Part shown: piece after piece, positions 7,360 to 12,882 of the stretch
Layout: every line of letters starts with the position of its first letter
How positions within the stretch are numbered: the first letter of the stretch is position 1
From: Solirubrobacteraceae bacterium
GTDB lineage: Bacteria; Actinomycetota; Thermoleophilia; Solirubrobacterales; Solirubrobacteraceae
NCBI GenBank assembly: GCA_016462625.1
Contig: JAEMSV010000103.1
Coordinates: forward strand, 1-12,882
Direction: 5' to 3'
DNA length: 12,882 nucleotides
Position numbers and translations under genes: made by a program
The notes under the pieces: generated by a model
The model's input: only the letters and a program-made list of their open reading frames with translations
The model's database searches: none
Told to the model about the DNA's origin: nothing

Positions 7360-7706
7360 GAGAACGCGAAGAGTTCGACCTGGTACCCGTCCGGATCGAA
7401 GACCTGGACGCGGACGAAGCCGTGGTCGTCCTGCCATTCGCTCTCGGGGACCCCCGCCGCGGCGAACCCGTCCCGTGCGCGCCGCACATCATCGCCATCC
7501 TCGAGCTGGAAGCCGAAGTGGTTCGTGCGCGGGAGCCCCGTCGGGACCGGGTCGGCGGTGCTGAGCGCCAGCAGACCGCCGGCCCCTCCGAGGATGAGCA
7601 GGTCCCCGTCGTCATGGACCCGCTCGGTCATGCCGAAGTGCTCGGCGTAGAAGGCCGCCGACCGCTCCCGGTCGGCCACCGCCAGCGAGACGTGGTTGAG
7701 GCGCAT
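7356..7706 (-). CDS. VOC-family (glyoxalase/dioxygenase-like) protein, third gene of the ArsR cassette
   Basis: This 116-residue protein is a complete single VOC module made of two beta-alpha-beta-beta-beta units. The first starts MRLNHVSLAVADRERSAAFY and the second TNHFGFQL, ending VQVFDPDGYQVELFAF. His5, His63 and Glu111 stand at the usual metal-ligand positions, so a divalent-metal enzyme or a resistance-type binding protein is possible; the substrate is unknown. The ATG at 7706 lies two bases after the stop of the SRPBCC gene, so it is the last gene of an ArsR-SRPBCC-VOC operon. The frame stays open upstream to about 8003, but that part is antisense-frame shadow of the SRPBCC gene. The stop overlaps the end of the HD-domain gene on the other strand. 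Confidence 0.9.
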   Translation of the reverse strand: MRLNHVSLAVADRERSAAFYAEHFGMTERVHDDGDLLILGGAGGLLALSTADPVPTGLPRTNHFGFQLEDGDDVRRARDGFAAAGVPESEWQDDHGFVRVQVFDPDGYQVELFAFS

Positions 7707-7708
7707 GC

Positions 7709-8200
7709 TCAGGCCTGCCGCGCGAGGACCTCGTCGAGGCGCTGGTACAGCTCCTGCATCCCGCTCTCCATCCCGGAGTTGACCAGGCCGTCGCGCTCCT
7801 CCGGCGTGAAGAACTGGCTGATCGTCGTGACCTTCGTACGGCCGTCGCCGAGGTCCTCGTACGTGGCGGTCTCCAGGGAGACGTACCCGGGCATACCCTC
7901 CCACTCGAACGTCTGCACGATGCGCTCGGGCGGGCTGACCTCGCGATAGGTCCCCCGGAAGGCCGTGTCGTTGCCGTCGCTGTCGACGACGAGAAACCGC
8001 CACTGCCCGCCCACGCGGACGTCCATGGTCTCGACCGTCACCGTGGTCGAGCGCGGACCCCAGTACTCGGGGATGAGATCCGGGTTCGTGACCGTCGCGA
8101 AGACGCGGTCGCGCGGTGCATCGAGGATCCGCTCGATCTGGATCTCGCGGTCCGCCGGATAGGTGACCGTGGCGGTCTTGAGCTGCTGGTCGGTCGTCAT
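7709..8200 (-). CDS. SRPBCC (AHSA1/START-like) protein
   Basis: This 163-residue protein matches the AHSA1-like branch of the SRPBCC ligand-binding fold. It shows IQIERILDAPRDRVFATVTN (21-40), YWGPRSTTVTVETMDVRVGG, RGTYREVSPPERIVQTFEWE and GRTKVTTISQFFTPEERDG, and a C-terminal helix ending LDEVLARQA. The family forms a deep hydrophobic cavity for small molecules. Members paired with ArsR regulators are widespread in soil actinobacteria, but their ligands are mostly unknown. The ATG at 8200 is preceded by AAGGAGGAG at a good distance and overlaps the ArsR stop by four bases (ATGA). It is therefore the second gene of the cassette and presumably controlled by the regulator. Confidence 0.93.
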   Translation of the reverse strand: MTTDQQLKTATVTYPADREIQIERILDAPRDRVFATVTNPDLIPEYWGPRSTTVTVETMDVRVGGQWRFLVVDSDGNDTAFRGTYREVSPPERIVQTFEWEGMPGYVSLETATYEDLGDGRTKVTTISQFFTPEERDGLVNSGMESGMQELYQRLDEVLARQA

Positions 8201-8535
8201 GAAGACTCCTCCTTGGTGCGTTCGAGCAGTTCGGCCAGGCGATCGAGGCGACCCTCGAGCATCTGCCGATACGTCGCCGTCCACGTCGCGATGTCGTCGA
8301 GCCTGGCCGGGCCCGTGCGGCACACGCGCGTCCGTCCCACCTTCTCGGTGGTGACGAGCTGCGCGTCCTCCAGCACCTGCACGTGCTTCTTCATGCCGGT
8401 GAGGGAGATCGCGTAGGGCTCGGCGAGCTCTGAGATCGTCGCGCTGCCACCGGCCAGGCGGGCCAGGACATCCCGGCGCGTCGGGTCGGAGAGGGCGGCG
8501 AACGTGCGGTCGAGCTGCTGCTGTTGCTGAACCAT
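8197..8535 (-). CDS. ArsR-family winged-helix repressor of the SRPBCC-VOC cassette
   Basis: This 112-residue regulator shows the ArsR winged helix: LDRTFAALSDPTRRDVLARL (8-27), ISELAEPYAISLTGMKKHVQ (34-53, recognition region) and LVTTEKVGRTRVCRTGP (60-76, wing). It lacks the CxC metal motif of the arsenic/cadmium sensors, so its signal is probably not a metal bound at that site. The ATG at 8535 starts MVQQQQQ and fits the family. A GTG at 8553 would add six residues. The start codon lies inside a perfect palindrome (8527-8544), implying autoregulation. The stop overlaps the SRPBCC start. Confidence 0.93.
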   Translation of the reverse strand: MVQQQQQLDRTFAALSDPTRRDVLARLAGGSATISELAEPYAISLTGMKKHVQVLEDAQLVTTEKVGRTRVCRTGPARLDDIATWTATYRQMLEGRLDRLAELLERTKEESS

Positions 8536-8544
8536 CTGGTTCAG
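8527..8544. promoter_or_regulatory. Palindromic operator over the ArsR start codon
   Basis: Perfect 8-base arms CTGAACCA and TGGTTCAG are separated by two bases. The ATG of the ArsR gene lies at its centre (complement of 8533-8535). On the minus strand the A-rich CTAAAACT just upstream could be a -10 region for a leaderless or short-leader transcript. The AACCA-N2-TGGTT core resembles sites I know from ArsR-SRPBCC cassettes. The autoregulatory role is inferred. Confidence 0.65.
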
Positions 8545-8591
8545 TTTTAGCACACGCGACGCGAACGGGTCGGCGATTGGCGCAGCCGGAC

Positions 8592-9323
8592 TCAGCCGCC
8601 GAGCTGCGCAACCGCCCGTCGGGCGGCGTCGACCTGCTCCTCCGCTGCCTCGCGCGCCGCTCGAGCCCGGGCGAGCTCGGCCGCCGCAGCGTCCTCCGCG
8701 GAACGGATTCGCGCCAGCTCGTCCTCGGCGTCGGCGAGGTCCTCGCGGGCCGCCGCGAGGGCACGCTCCCGCTCGGCGCCGTCGTCTTCTTCCTCCTCGT
8801 CGGTGGGCGCGGGCACGGCGACGAGCGTCGGCCGCTCCAGCAGCGGGATGTCCTCGGACAGCAGCCCACCGAAGCCGCCGGGCTCGACCTCACGGACCAG
8901 CCGGCCGCTGAACGCCTCGGCCTCGACGTCCTCGTCGCCGGCGGCGGCGGTGATCGTCGCCTCGGCGCGGCCGAGTGCGGTCGCGCTCACGCCCAGTTCG
9001 CCGGCCGCATCCATCAGCGCGGCCTGCGCCTCGCGCAGGACGCCCATCGCCGCCTTCCACGGCTCGCGCTCGCCGCCGCTCGCCAATGCCACCTGCGCGC
9101 TGCGGGCATCGGCGGCCGCCGACCGGAACGCGGACACGAGATCCGCGTGCCGGTGGACGAGCTGGTTGATCGCCCAAGCCGCCGCGGACGGCTTGCGGAG
9201 CGCCGCCGCCGCCTTCGCGCCCTCCTTGTCACCAGAGGCGCGAAGCGCGGCGACCAGCGCCTTGCGCTCGGTCACGAACGCGTCGAGCGGGGCGGCGTAG
9301 AGCTCCTCGGCCATGCCGCCCAT
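8592..9323 (-). CDS. Ala/Glu-rich coiled-coil protein of unknown function
   Basis: This gives 243 residues from the ATG at 9323, or 240 from the ATG at 9314. The N-terminal part (about 5-60) reads LYAAPLDAFVTERKALVAAL then ALRKPSAAAWAINQLVHRH. This resembles a conserved actinobacterial hypothetical family with the LRKPxxAAWxxNQL signature. Residues 120-175 are acidic and probably disordered (DEEEEDD at about 175-181). Residues 184-240 form a strongly heptad-like Ala/Arg/Glu helix, likely a coiled coil. No catalytic motif, signal peptide or membrane segment is visible. It starts six bases after the acetyltransferase gene and is probably cotranscribed with it. I cannot assign a function. Confidence 0.78.
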   Translation of the reverse strand: MGGMAEELYAAPLDAFVTERKALVAALRASGDKEGAKAAAALRKPSAAAWAINQLVHRHADLVSAFRSAAADARSAQVALASGGEREPWKAAMGVLREAQAALMDAAGELGVSATALGRAEATITAAAGDEDVEAEAFSGRLVREVEPGGFGGLLSEDIPLLERPTLVAVPAPTDEEEEDDGAERERALAAAREDLADAEDELARIRSAEDAAAAELARARAAREAAEEQVDAARRAVAQLGG

Positions 9324-9329
9324 CGTCGC

Positions 9330-9956
9330 CTACGCGCGCGCCTCCCGCCACATCAGCCACAGCGGAGGCCCGTCGGGCAGCGCGATCTCCTCGGTGACCT
9401 CGAACCCGTGGCGCTCGTACAGCGCGCGGTTGCGCTCGGAGGTCGCCTCCAGGTAGGCCGGCATTCCCGTCACGTCACAGCGGTGCAGGATGGGCGCCAG
9501 CAGCGAGCTGCCGATGCCCTCTCCCTGCCGGGACGGATCGACGCCGAGGATCGGCAGGTACCAGTGCGGCGCGTGCGGGTGGTGCTGGTCCATGACGTCG
9601 AGCCCGCGCATGACCCGCGGCAGGTCCCGGCCCCAGAGTCGGAGCAGCAGCGGGAGGAGCCGCAGCTGCATCACCGGGCCGAGGTCCCATGTGTCCGGCG
9701 GCATCCAGAGCGCCGCGCCGGAGCCTGCATGGGTGGTGTACGTCTCGTCCTGCGGGAGCGCGAGCCGCTTGAGGAACATGCCGGCGAAGAGGCGCTCGGA
9801 GCGTGCGAGCCGCGAGGACGCGTGCGGGAAGCACCAGGCGAAGACCGGATCGTCGAAGAACGCGCGGGCGAGGACCTGTGCCAGCTCCGGCGCCTGGTCG
9901 GGCAGTGCGCGGACAGTCAGATGCGAGGCCGGGGCGACGGCGGGTGAGACGGACAT
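9330..9956 (-). CDS. GNAT-family N-acetyltransferase
   Basis: This 208-residue protein belongs to the GNAT superfamily, which transfers acetyl from acetyl-CoA to amines. Motif A is seen as YLPILGVDPSRQGEGIGSSL (133-152), with the Q-x-x-G-x-G-type pyrophosphate loop at 144-149. Motif B follows as YLEATSERNRALYERHGFEV (168-187). The N-terminus (VARAFFDDPVFAW-like at 28-42) and the HHPHAPHWYL segment are typical of the group related to puromycin-type acetyltransferases. The acceptor substrate is unknown. The ATG at 9956 has a good AAGGAG Shine-Dalgarno about seven bases upstream (complement near 9965-9971). It leads a likely two-gene operon with the coiled-coil protein. Confidence 0.92.
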   Translation of the reverse strand: MSVSPAVAPASHLTVRALPDQAPELAQVLARAFFDDPVFAWCFPHASSRLARSERLFAGMFLKRLALPQDETYTTHAGSGAALWMPPDTWDLGPVMQLRLLPLLLRLWGRDLPRVMRGLDVMDQHHPHAPHWYLPILGVDPSRQGEGIGSSLLAPILHRCDVTGMPAYLEATSERNRALYERHGFEVTEEIALPDGPPLWLMWREARA

Positions 9957-9982
9957 GCGGATGCTCCTTGGGTCGAACGAGA

Positions 9983-10000
9983 CGGCGCCGGGTGGCGCCG
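9983..10000. terminator. Possible terminator hairpin after the methyltransferase gene
   Basis: A 7-bp GC stem (CGGCGCC/GGCGCCG) around a GGGT loop lies between the methyltransferase stop (10031) and the acetyltransferase start (9956), both on the minus strand. It could separate the two transcripts. There is no T-run and the GC-rich background makes chance stems likely. Confidence 0.4.
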
Positions 10001-10030
10001 CTCTCCCCAGGGACGCCGCGGCGCCCGCAT

Positions 10031-10834
10031 CTATTCCCGGTCGACCGTGATGAGGTAGTACTCGGAGCGGATCGCGTCGTCCTGCGCGTAGAAGCGCGCG
10101 ATCAGCTCGCGGAAGGCGGTGACGAACTCGTCCCACCGTCCCTGCGGCTCCAGCACCGAGCGGGCGACGACCAGCGGCCCGAACCGCTCGGTGTACTCGC
10201 GGACGGCTTCGTCGACCGACCCGAACGCGAACTCCACCGTCCGGCGCTCGATCTGCGGCGTGACGCCGGCCGCGCCGAACATCTCCTCGATGTGCGTCCG
10301 CAGGCCCCACTGCGGCGGGGTCTGCGTGCCCTCCGGCGGAGCCGGCAGGAACCCGCCGCTGAGCGCGAACATCTCACCCACGAATCCGTCGTTGACCCAC
10401 GTCGTCATCGCGACGCGCCCGCCGGGGCGGCAGATCCGGACGAGCTCGGCGGCGGCGCGGGCGTGCTCGGGCGCGAACATGGCGCCGAAGGTGGAGACGA
10501 CGCGGTCGAACGCCGTGCTCGGAAGCGGGAGGTCGGCGGCATCGCCCTCGAGCCACTCGACCTGGACGCCCTCGTCGGCCGCGTGGCGGCGCGCGTGCTC
10601 GAGGAGCTCGGGCGTGATGTCCACGCCGACGACCGTGGCGCCGCGCAGCGCTGCGGGGATCGCGATGGTCTGGCCGTTGCCCGTGCCGACGTCGACGAGC
10701 GTCAGCCCCCGCCGGACGCCGACCGCGTCGAGGACGACGTCGCTGATCGAGCCGAGCAATCGTGCGAAGTGGTCCCAGTCGCCCGCGGCCCACGTCGCCC
10801 GGGCACGGTCACGGGCGTCGTTTGGCCTCGCCAT
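10031..10834 (-). CDS. Class I SAM-dependent methyltransferase
   Basis: This 267-residue protein has the Rossmann methyltransferase core. Motif I is LVDVGTGNGQT (46-56), the acidic ribose-binding residue is Asp72 in VVGVDITPELLEHAR, and motif II is GDAADLPLPSTAFDRVVSTF (97-116). The RICRPGGRVAMTTW segment (133-146) is the post-II motif. It resembles the UbiE/Methyltransf_11 group. The C-terminal half probably sets the acceptor, which is not predictable. The ATG at 10834 gives MARPNDARDRA and fits, though no Shine-Dalgarno is seen. The gene is divergent from the AraC regulator, with only 33 bp and a palindrome between them, so control by that regulator is plausible. Confidence 0.92.
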   Translation of the reverse strand: MARPNDARDRARATWAAGDWDHFARLLGSISDVVLDAVGVRRGLTLVDVGTGNGQTIAIPAALRGATVVGVDITPELLEHARRHAADEGVQVEWLEGDAADLPLPSTAFDRVVSTFGAMFAPEHARAAAELVRICRPGGRVAMTTWVNDGFVGEMFALSGGFLPAPPEGTQTPPQWGLRTHIEEMFGAAGVTPQIERRTVEFAFGSVDEAVREYTERFGPLVVARSVLEPQGRWDEFVTAFRELIARFYAQDDAIRSEYYLITVDRE

Positions 10835-10843
10835 GCGTCGACC

Positions 10844-10860
10844 GTATCACCGGGGGATAC
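10844..10860. promoter_or_regulatory. Near-perfect 17-bp palindrome between divergent methyltransferase and AraC genes
   Basis: GTATCACC and GGGATAC-type arms pair at 7 of 8 positions around a single central G (the mismatch is 10849/10855). It fills half of the 33-bp gap between the two start codons. It is the obvious operator candidate for a regulator acting on both genes. AraC proteins more often use direct repeats, so another regulator could bind here. Confidence 0.5.
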
Positions 10861-10867
10861 TTCTCCC

Positions 10868-11302
10868 ATGGCCTTCGTCGCTCCCGAACGCCACCTGCTC
10901 CGCGCCAAGGACCTCGCCGATCGCCGCTACGCCGACGCGCTCAGTGTGGATGACCTCGCCGCCGCAGCCGGCCTCTCGCGCGCCCACTTCAGCCGGGAGT
11001 TCCGCAAGACGTTCGGCGAGACGCCGCACGCGTATCTGCTCACGCGCCGGCTCGAGCGGGCCGCTGCGCTCCTGCGCACCACGGACCGCGGCGTCGCGGA
11101 GATCTGCCTGGACGTCGGCCTGAGCAGCGTCGGCTCGTTCACGACGAGCTTCACCCGCATCTACGGGAAGTCCCCGACCGCCTACCGGGCAGCGCATCCG
11201 CCCGCGGCGCAGATGGCGCGGATCCCGGGCTGCGTGCTGCAGTTCTACGGCCGCCCGCAACACCGCACGTTTCGAGAAGACAGCGCCGGCGAGCGGGCGT
11301 AG
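10868..11302 (+). CDS. Short AraC-family regulator (DNA-binding domain only)
   Basis: This 144-residue protein consists of the AraC double helix-turn-helix with almost nothing else. The first HTH is LSVDDLAAAAGLSRAHFSRE (25-44), followed by FRKTFGETPHAYLLTRRLER. The second HTH is VAEICLDVGLSSVGSFTTSF (76-95), with the C-terminal signature FTRIYGKSPTAYRA. The usual N-terminal ligand domain is absent. Instead a C-terminal tail (113-144) contains CVLQFYGRPQHRTFREDS, which I associate with AraC proteins paired with VOC genes. The ATG at 10868 lies 33 bp from the divergent methyltransferase, and no Shine-Dalgarno is seen. The VOC gene follows after 42 bp, so the regulator probably controls it. Confidence 0.92.
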   Translation: MAFVAPERHLLRAKDLADRRYADALSVDDLAAAAGLSRAHFSREFRKTFGETPHAYLLTRRLERAAALLRTTDRGVAEICLDVGLSSVGSFTTSFTRIYGKSPTAYRAAHPPAAQMARIPGCVLQFYGRPQHRTFREDSAGERA

Positions 11303-11344
11303 CTTCCCGATCGTCCAGTCCGACCGACCCGAGAGAGGACCACG

Positions 11345-11776
11345 ATGATCCGCATCGCCACCGCCCAGCTGTGGGTGCACGACCAGGACGAGGCGCTCGC
11401 CTTCTACACCGACAAGCTCGGCATGGAGGTCAAGTCCGACGCCTCGCCGCCCGAGATGCAGGGCTTCCGCTGGCTGACCGTCGGCCCTCCCGACCAGGAC
11501 GACGTCTCGATCGTGCTGATGGCGATCCCCGGGCCGCCGATGATCGACGAGCTCACGCGTGGGCAGATCGACGCGCTCATGGCGAAGGGCTTCGCCGGCA
11601 CCGTCTTCCTGACGACCGAGGACTGCCGCGCCGACTACGAGGTGCTGTCCTCGCGCGGCGTGGAGTTCACGCAGGAGCCGTTCGAGGCGCCGTACGGCAT
11701 CGACGCCGGCTTCCGTGACCCGTCGGGCAACTCGCTGCGCCTGACCCAGGTCAAGGAATATGTGCCGGCGTCCTGA
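11345..11776 (+). CDS. VOC-family protein paired with the AraC regulator
   Basis: This 143-residue single VOC module has the units MIRIATAQLWVHDQDEALAF (1-20) and AGTVFLTTEDCRADYEVLSS (84-103), then FRDPSGNSLRLTQ. The first-unit ligand position is Gln8, and the usual Glu near the end (position 133 region) is replaced by Arg/Leu. The standard glyoxalase metal site therefore looks incomplete, and it may be a binding or antibiotic-sequestering type protein. The ATG at 11345 has GAGAGAGGA about six bases upstream. It is cotranscribed with the AraC gene by position. Substrate unknown. Confidence 0.9.
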   Translation: MIRIATAQLWVHDQDEALAFYTDKLGMEVKSDASPPEMQGFRWLTVGPPDQDDVSIVLMAIPGPPMIDELTRGQIDALMAKGFAGTVFLTTEDCRADYEVLSSRGVEFTQEPFEAPYGIDAGFRDPSGNSLRLTQVKEYVPAS

Positions 11777-11800
11777 GCCCCTCCCACCCCTGTGGAGACC

Positions 11801-11821
11801 TCACCCGATCAGATCGAGTGA
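11801..11821. terminator. Possible hairpin at the convergent VOC and SDR ends
   Basis: TCACCCGATC and GATCGAGTGA pair at 9 of 10 positions around one base, inside the last codons and stop of the SDR gene. It lies 24 bp after the VOC stop. It may contribute to termination, but as it is coding sequence and has no loop of normal size, the assignment is weak. Confidence 0.25.
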
Positions 11822-12724
11822 GACGTCCCACAGGCGGCGGGCGTTGTCGGCGTCGACCGCATACGCGGCGACGCCCTTGTCCGCGCGCCGCGTGACGATC
11901 TCGGCCTCGTTGCAGTCCTCGAAGTAACGCCCGCCGACGCCCTCGAGCTGCGGCGCCGTCGCCAGCAGCACGGAGGTGGCGGCGCCCTGCTCGGGGGTCT
12001 TCGCCCGGTCGCCGACGGTGCGCTTCATGCGCTCGACGTTCTCCTCCGGCATATGACGCTGGAGGTTCGTGAAGATCCCGCCCGGCATCAGCGCGTTGGC
12101 GGTGATGCCGTCCTCGGCCCACCGCCGCGTCGCCTCGACTGCGAACAGCACGTTGGCGGTCTTCGACTGCCCGTATGCGCTCCACGGGTCATACGACCGG
12201 AACGCGTAGTGGAGGTCGTCGAAGATCACCGGCGAGTTGCGGTGCCCGAGCGACGAGACCGACACGATCCGCGCGTTGCCCGCCTCCTTCAGGGCGTCGT
12301 GCAGACCGAGCGTCAGGCGGAAGTGGCCGAGGTGGTTCGTGGCGAACTGCGTCTCGTACCCGTCGGGGGTGAGGGTCAGCTCCTGGATCGCCATGACGCC
12401 GGCGTTGTTGACGAGCACGTCGAGCGGCCCGTCCCAGGAGGAGGCGAACGCGTCGATCGAGGCGCGGTCGAGCAGGTCGAGCTGCGCGACCGCGACCTCG
12501 CGGTCCTCGGTGCCCGCGATGTCCTCGGCGGTCCGGTCGCCGGTCGCGGTGTCGCGCACCGCGATCGTGACATCCGCGCCCGCGCCGGCCAGGGCGCGGG
12601 CGGTCTCGATGCCGATGCCCGACGCGCCGCCGGTCACGACGATGCGCTTCCCGGTGAGGTCGACGCCCTCGACGACCTCCTTGGCCGTCGAGGTCGCGCC
12701 GAACTGCGTTGCGATGGCGGTCAT
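11801..12724 (-). CDS. Short-chain dehydrogenase/reductase (SDR)
   Basis: This 307-residue NAD(P)-dependent oxidoreductase has the SDR set: cofactor motif VVTGGASGIGIETARAL (29-45), LDVLVNNAGVM (101-111), catalytic Ser in RIVSVSSLGHR (152-162, Ser157/158), and Tyr184 and Lys188 in WSAYGQSK. MPGGIFTNL (213-221) follows. Length and motifs fit the branch related to retinol dehydrogenase/WW-domain oxidoreductase-like SDRs; the substrate is unknown. The ATG at 12724 is preceded by AGAAGG at a suitable distance and overlaps the stop of the upstream SDR gene (ATGA). A longer frame to 12778 would add an Arg-rich, non-SDR stretch and is rejected. Confidence 0.94.
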   Translation of the reverse strand: MTAIATQFGATSTAKEVVEGVDLTGKRIVVTGGASGIGIETARALAGAGADVTIAVRDTATGDRTAEDIAGTEDREVAVAQLDLLDRASIDAFASSWDGPLDVLVNNAGVMAIQELTLTPDGYETQFATNHLGHFRLTLGLHDALKEAGNARIVSVSSLGHRNSPVIFDDLHYAFRSYDPWSAYGQSKTANVLFAVEATRRWAEDGITANALMPGGIFTNLQRHMPEENVERMKRTVGDRAKTPEQGAATSVLLATAPQLEGVGGRYFEDCNEAEIVTRRADKGVAAYAVDADNARRLWDVSLDLIG

Positions 12725-12882
12725 GCGGTGACCTTCTTTCCGTGCGCGGCGACGGCGACGTCGTCCCACGCCTCCCATTCGGCGAGCCGCTTGGCGTACT
12801 CGCCCTTGATCATCTCGAACGGGCCGTCGCCCAGGAACAGGCGCAGCGGCGGGTCGTCCGCGTCGACGACGGCGAGGATCGC
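12721..12882 (-). CDS. SDR-family oxidoreductase, C-terminal end only (gene runs off the window)
   Basis: Reading the minus strand, a frame is open from the window edge to TGA at 12721-12723. It gives about 53 residues ending AHGKKVTA. Segments PPLRLFLGDGPFEMIK and YAKRLAEWEAWDDVA match the C-terminal tail typical of one SDR group (PPLRLFLG, then a helix with RLxEWE). The catalytic core lies outside the window, so this is a family-level call from the tail alone. The stop overlaps the start of the next SDR gene by four bases, making a coupled pair of dehydrogenases. Confidence 0.75.
   Translation of the reverse strand, partial: AILAVVDADDPPLRLFLGDGPFEMIKGEYAKRLAEWEAWDDVAVAAHGKKVTA

Noticed and set aside
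8577..9947. 456-residue plus-strand open frame opposite the coiled-coil and GNAT genes
   Set aside because: Arg/Gly/Ala-rich shadow with no recognisable domain. The minus strand carries GNAT motifs and a proper ribosome site.
9803..10867. Upstream in-frame extension of the AraC gene
   Set aside because: It runs antisense through the methyltransferase and lacks any AraC sensor-domain motif. The ATG at 10868 starts the family-like sequence.

Overview
The window is about 70% G+C, with codon third positions almost all G or C, short intergenic gaps and no insertion sequences, tRNAs or rRNAs. This style, together with the gene families seen (actinobacterial FadA/FadB pair, ArsR-SRPBCC cassette, short AraC-VOC cassette, a LigD-type phosphoesterase domain), suggests a chromosomal segment of a high-GC actinomycete. 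A Thermoleophilia/Solirubrobacterales-like lineage is my guess, but nothing here proves it. The stretch looks like ordinary chromosome with small regulatory cassettes, not a mobile island.

Layout. (1) 1-2720, plus strand: the 3' end of a thiolase (fadA-like) and a complete bifunctional enoyl-CoA hydratase/3-hydroxyacyl-CoA dehydrogenase (fadB-like). Together they form a beta-oxidation operon closed by a strong GC hairpin at 2764-2790. (2) 2798-3369, minus strand: a DUF4287 small protein and an unknown small membrane protein, probably coupled by an ATGA overlap. (3) 3465-4133, plus strand: an unusual fusion of acylphosphatase with a LigD-like 3'-phosphoesterase domain. It is flanked by two long imperfect hairpins (3389-3439 and 4136-4186) that share the same architecture. 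(4) 4159-6219: a LysR regulator divergent from an EamA/DMT 10-TM transporter, a classic regulator-target arrangement. (5) 6230-7359: a small unknown protein divergent from an HD-domain hydrolase, only 29 bp apart.

(6) 7356-8535, minus strand: ArsR regulator, then AHSA1/SRPBCC protein, then VOC (glyoxalase-like) protein, tightly coupled, with a perfect palindrome over the ArsR start codon. (7) 8592-9956, minus strand: a GNAT acetyltransferase followed by an Ala/Glu-rich coiled-coil protein of unknown role. (8) 10031-11776: a SAM-dependent methyltransferase divergent from a short AraC regulator and VOC protein. A 17-bp near-palindrome lies in the 33-bp gap between the divergent starts. (9) 11801-12882, minus strand: two short-chain dehydrogenases (SDR), the upstream one cut by the window edge, coupled by an ATGA overlap.

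I see no obvious new defence, phage or biosynthetic system. The least ordinary items are the acylphosphatase-phosphoesterase fusion, the paired long hairpins around it, and the operator-like palindromes in the three one-component-regulator cassettes. The function of most accessory enzymes here cannot be assigned beyond family level.
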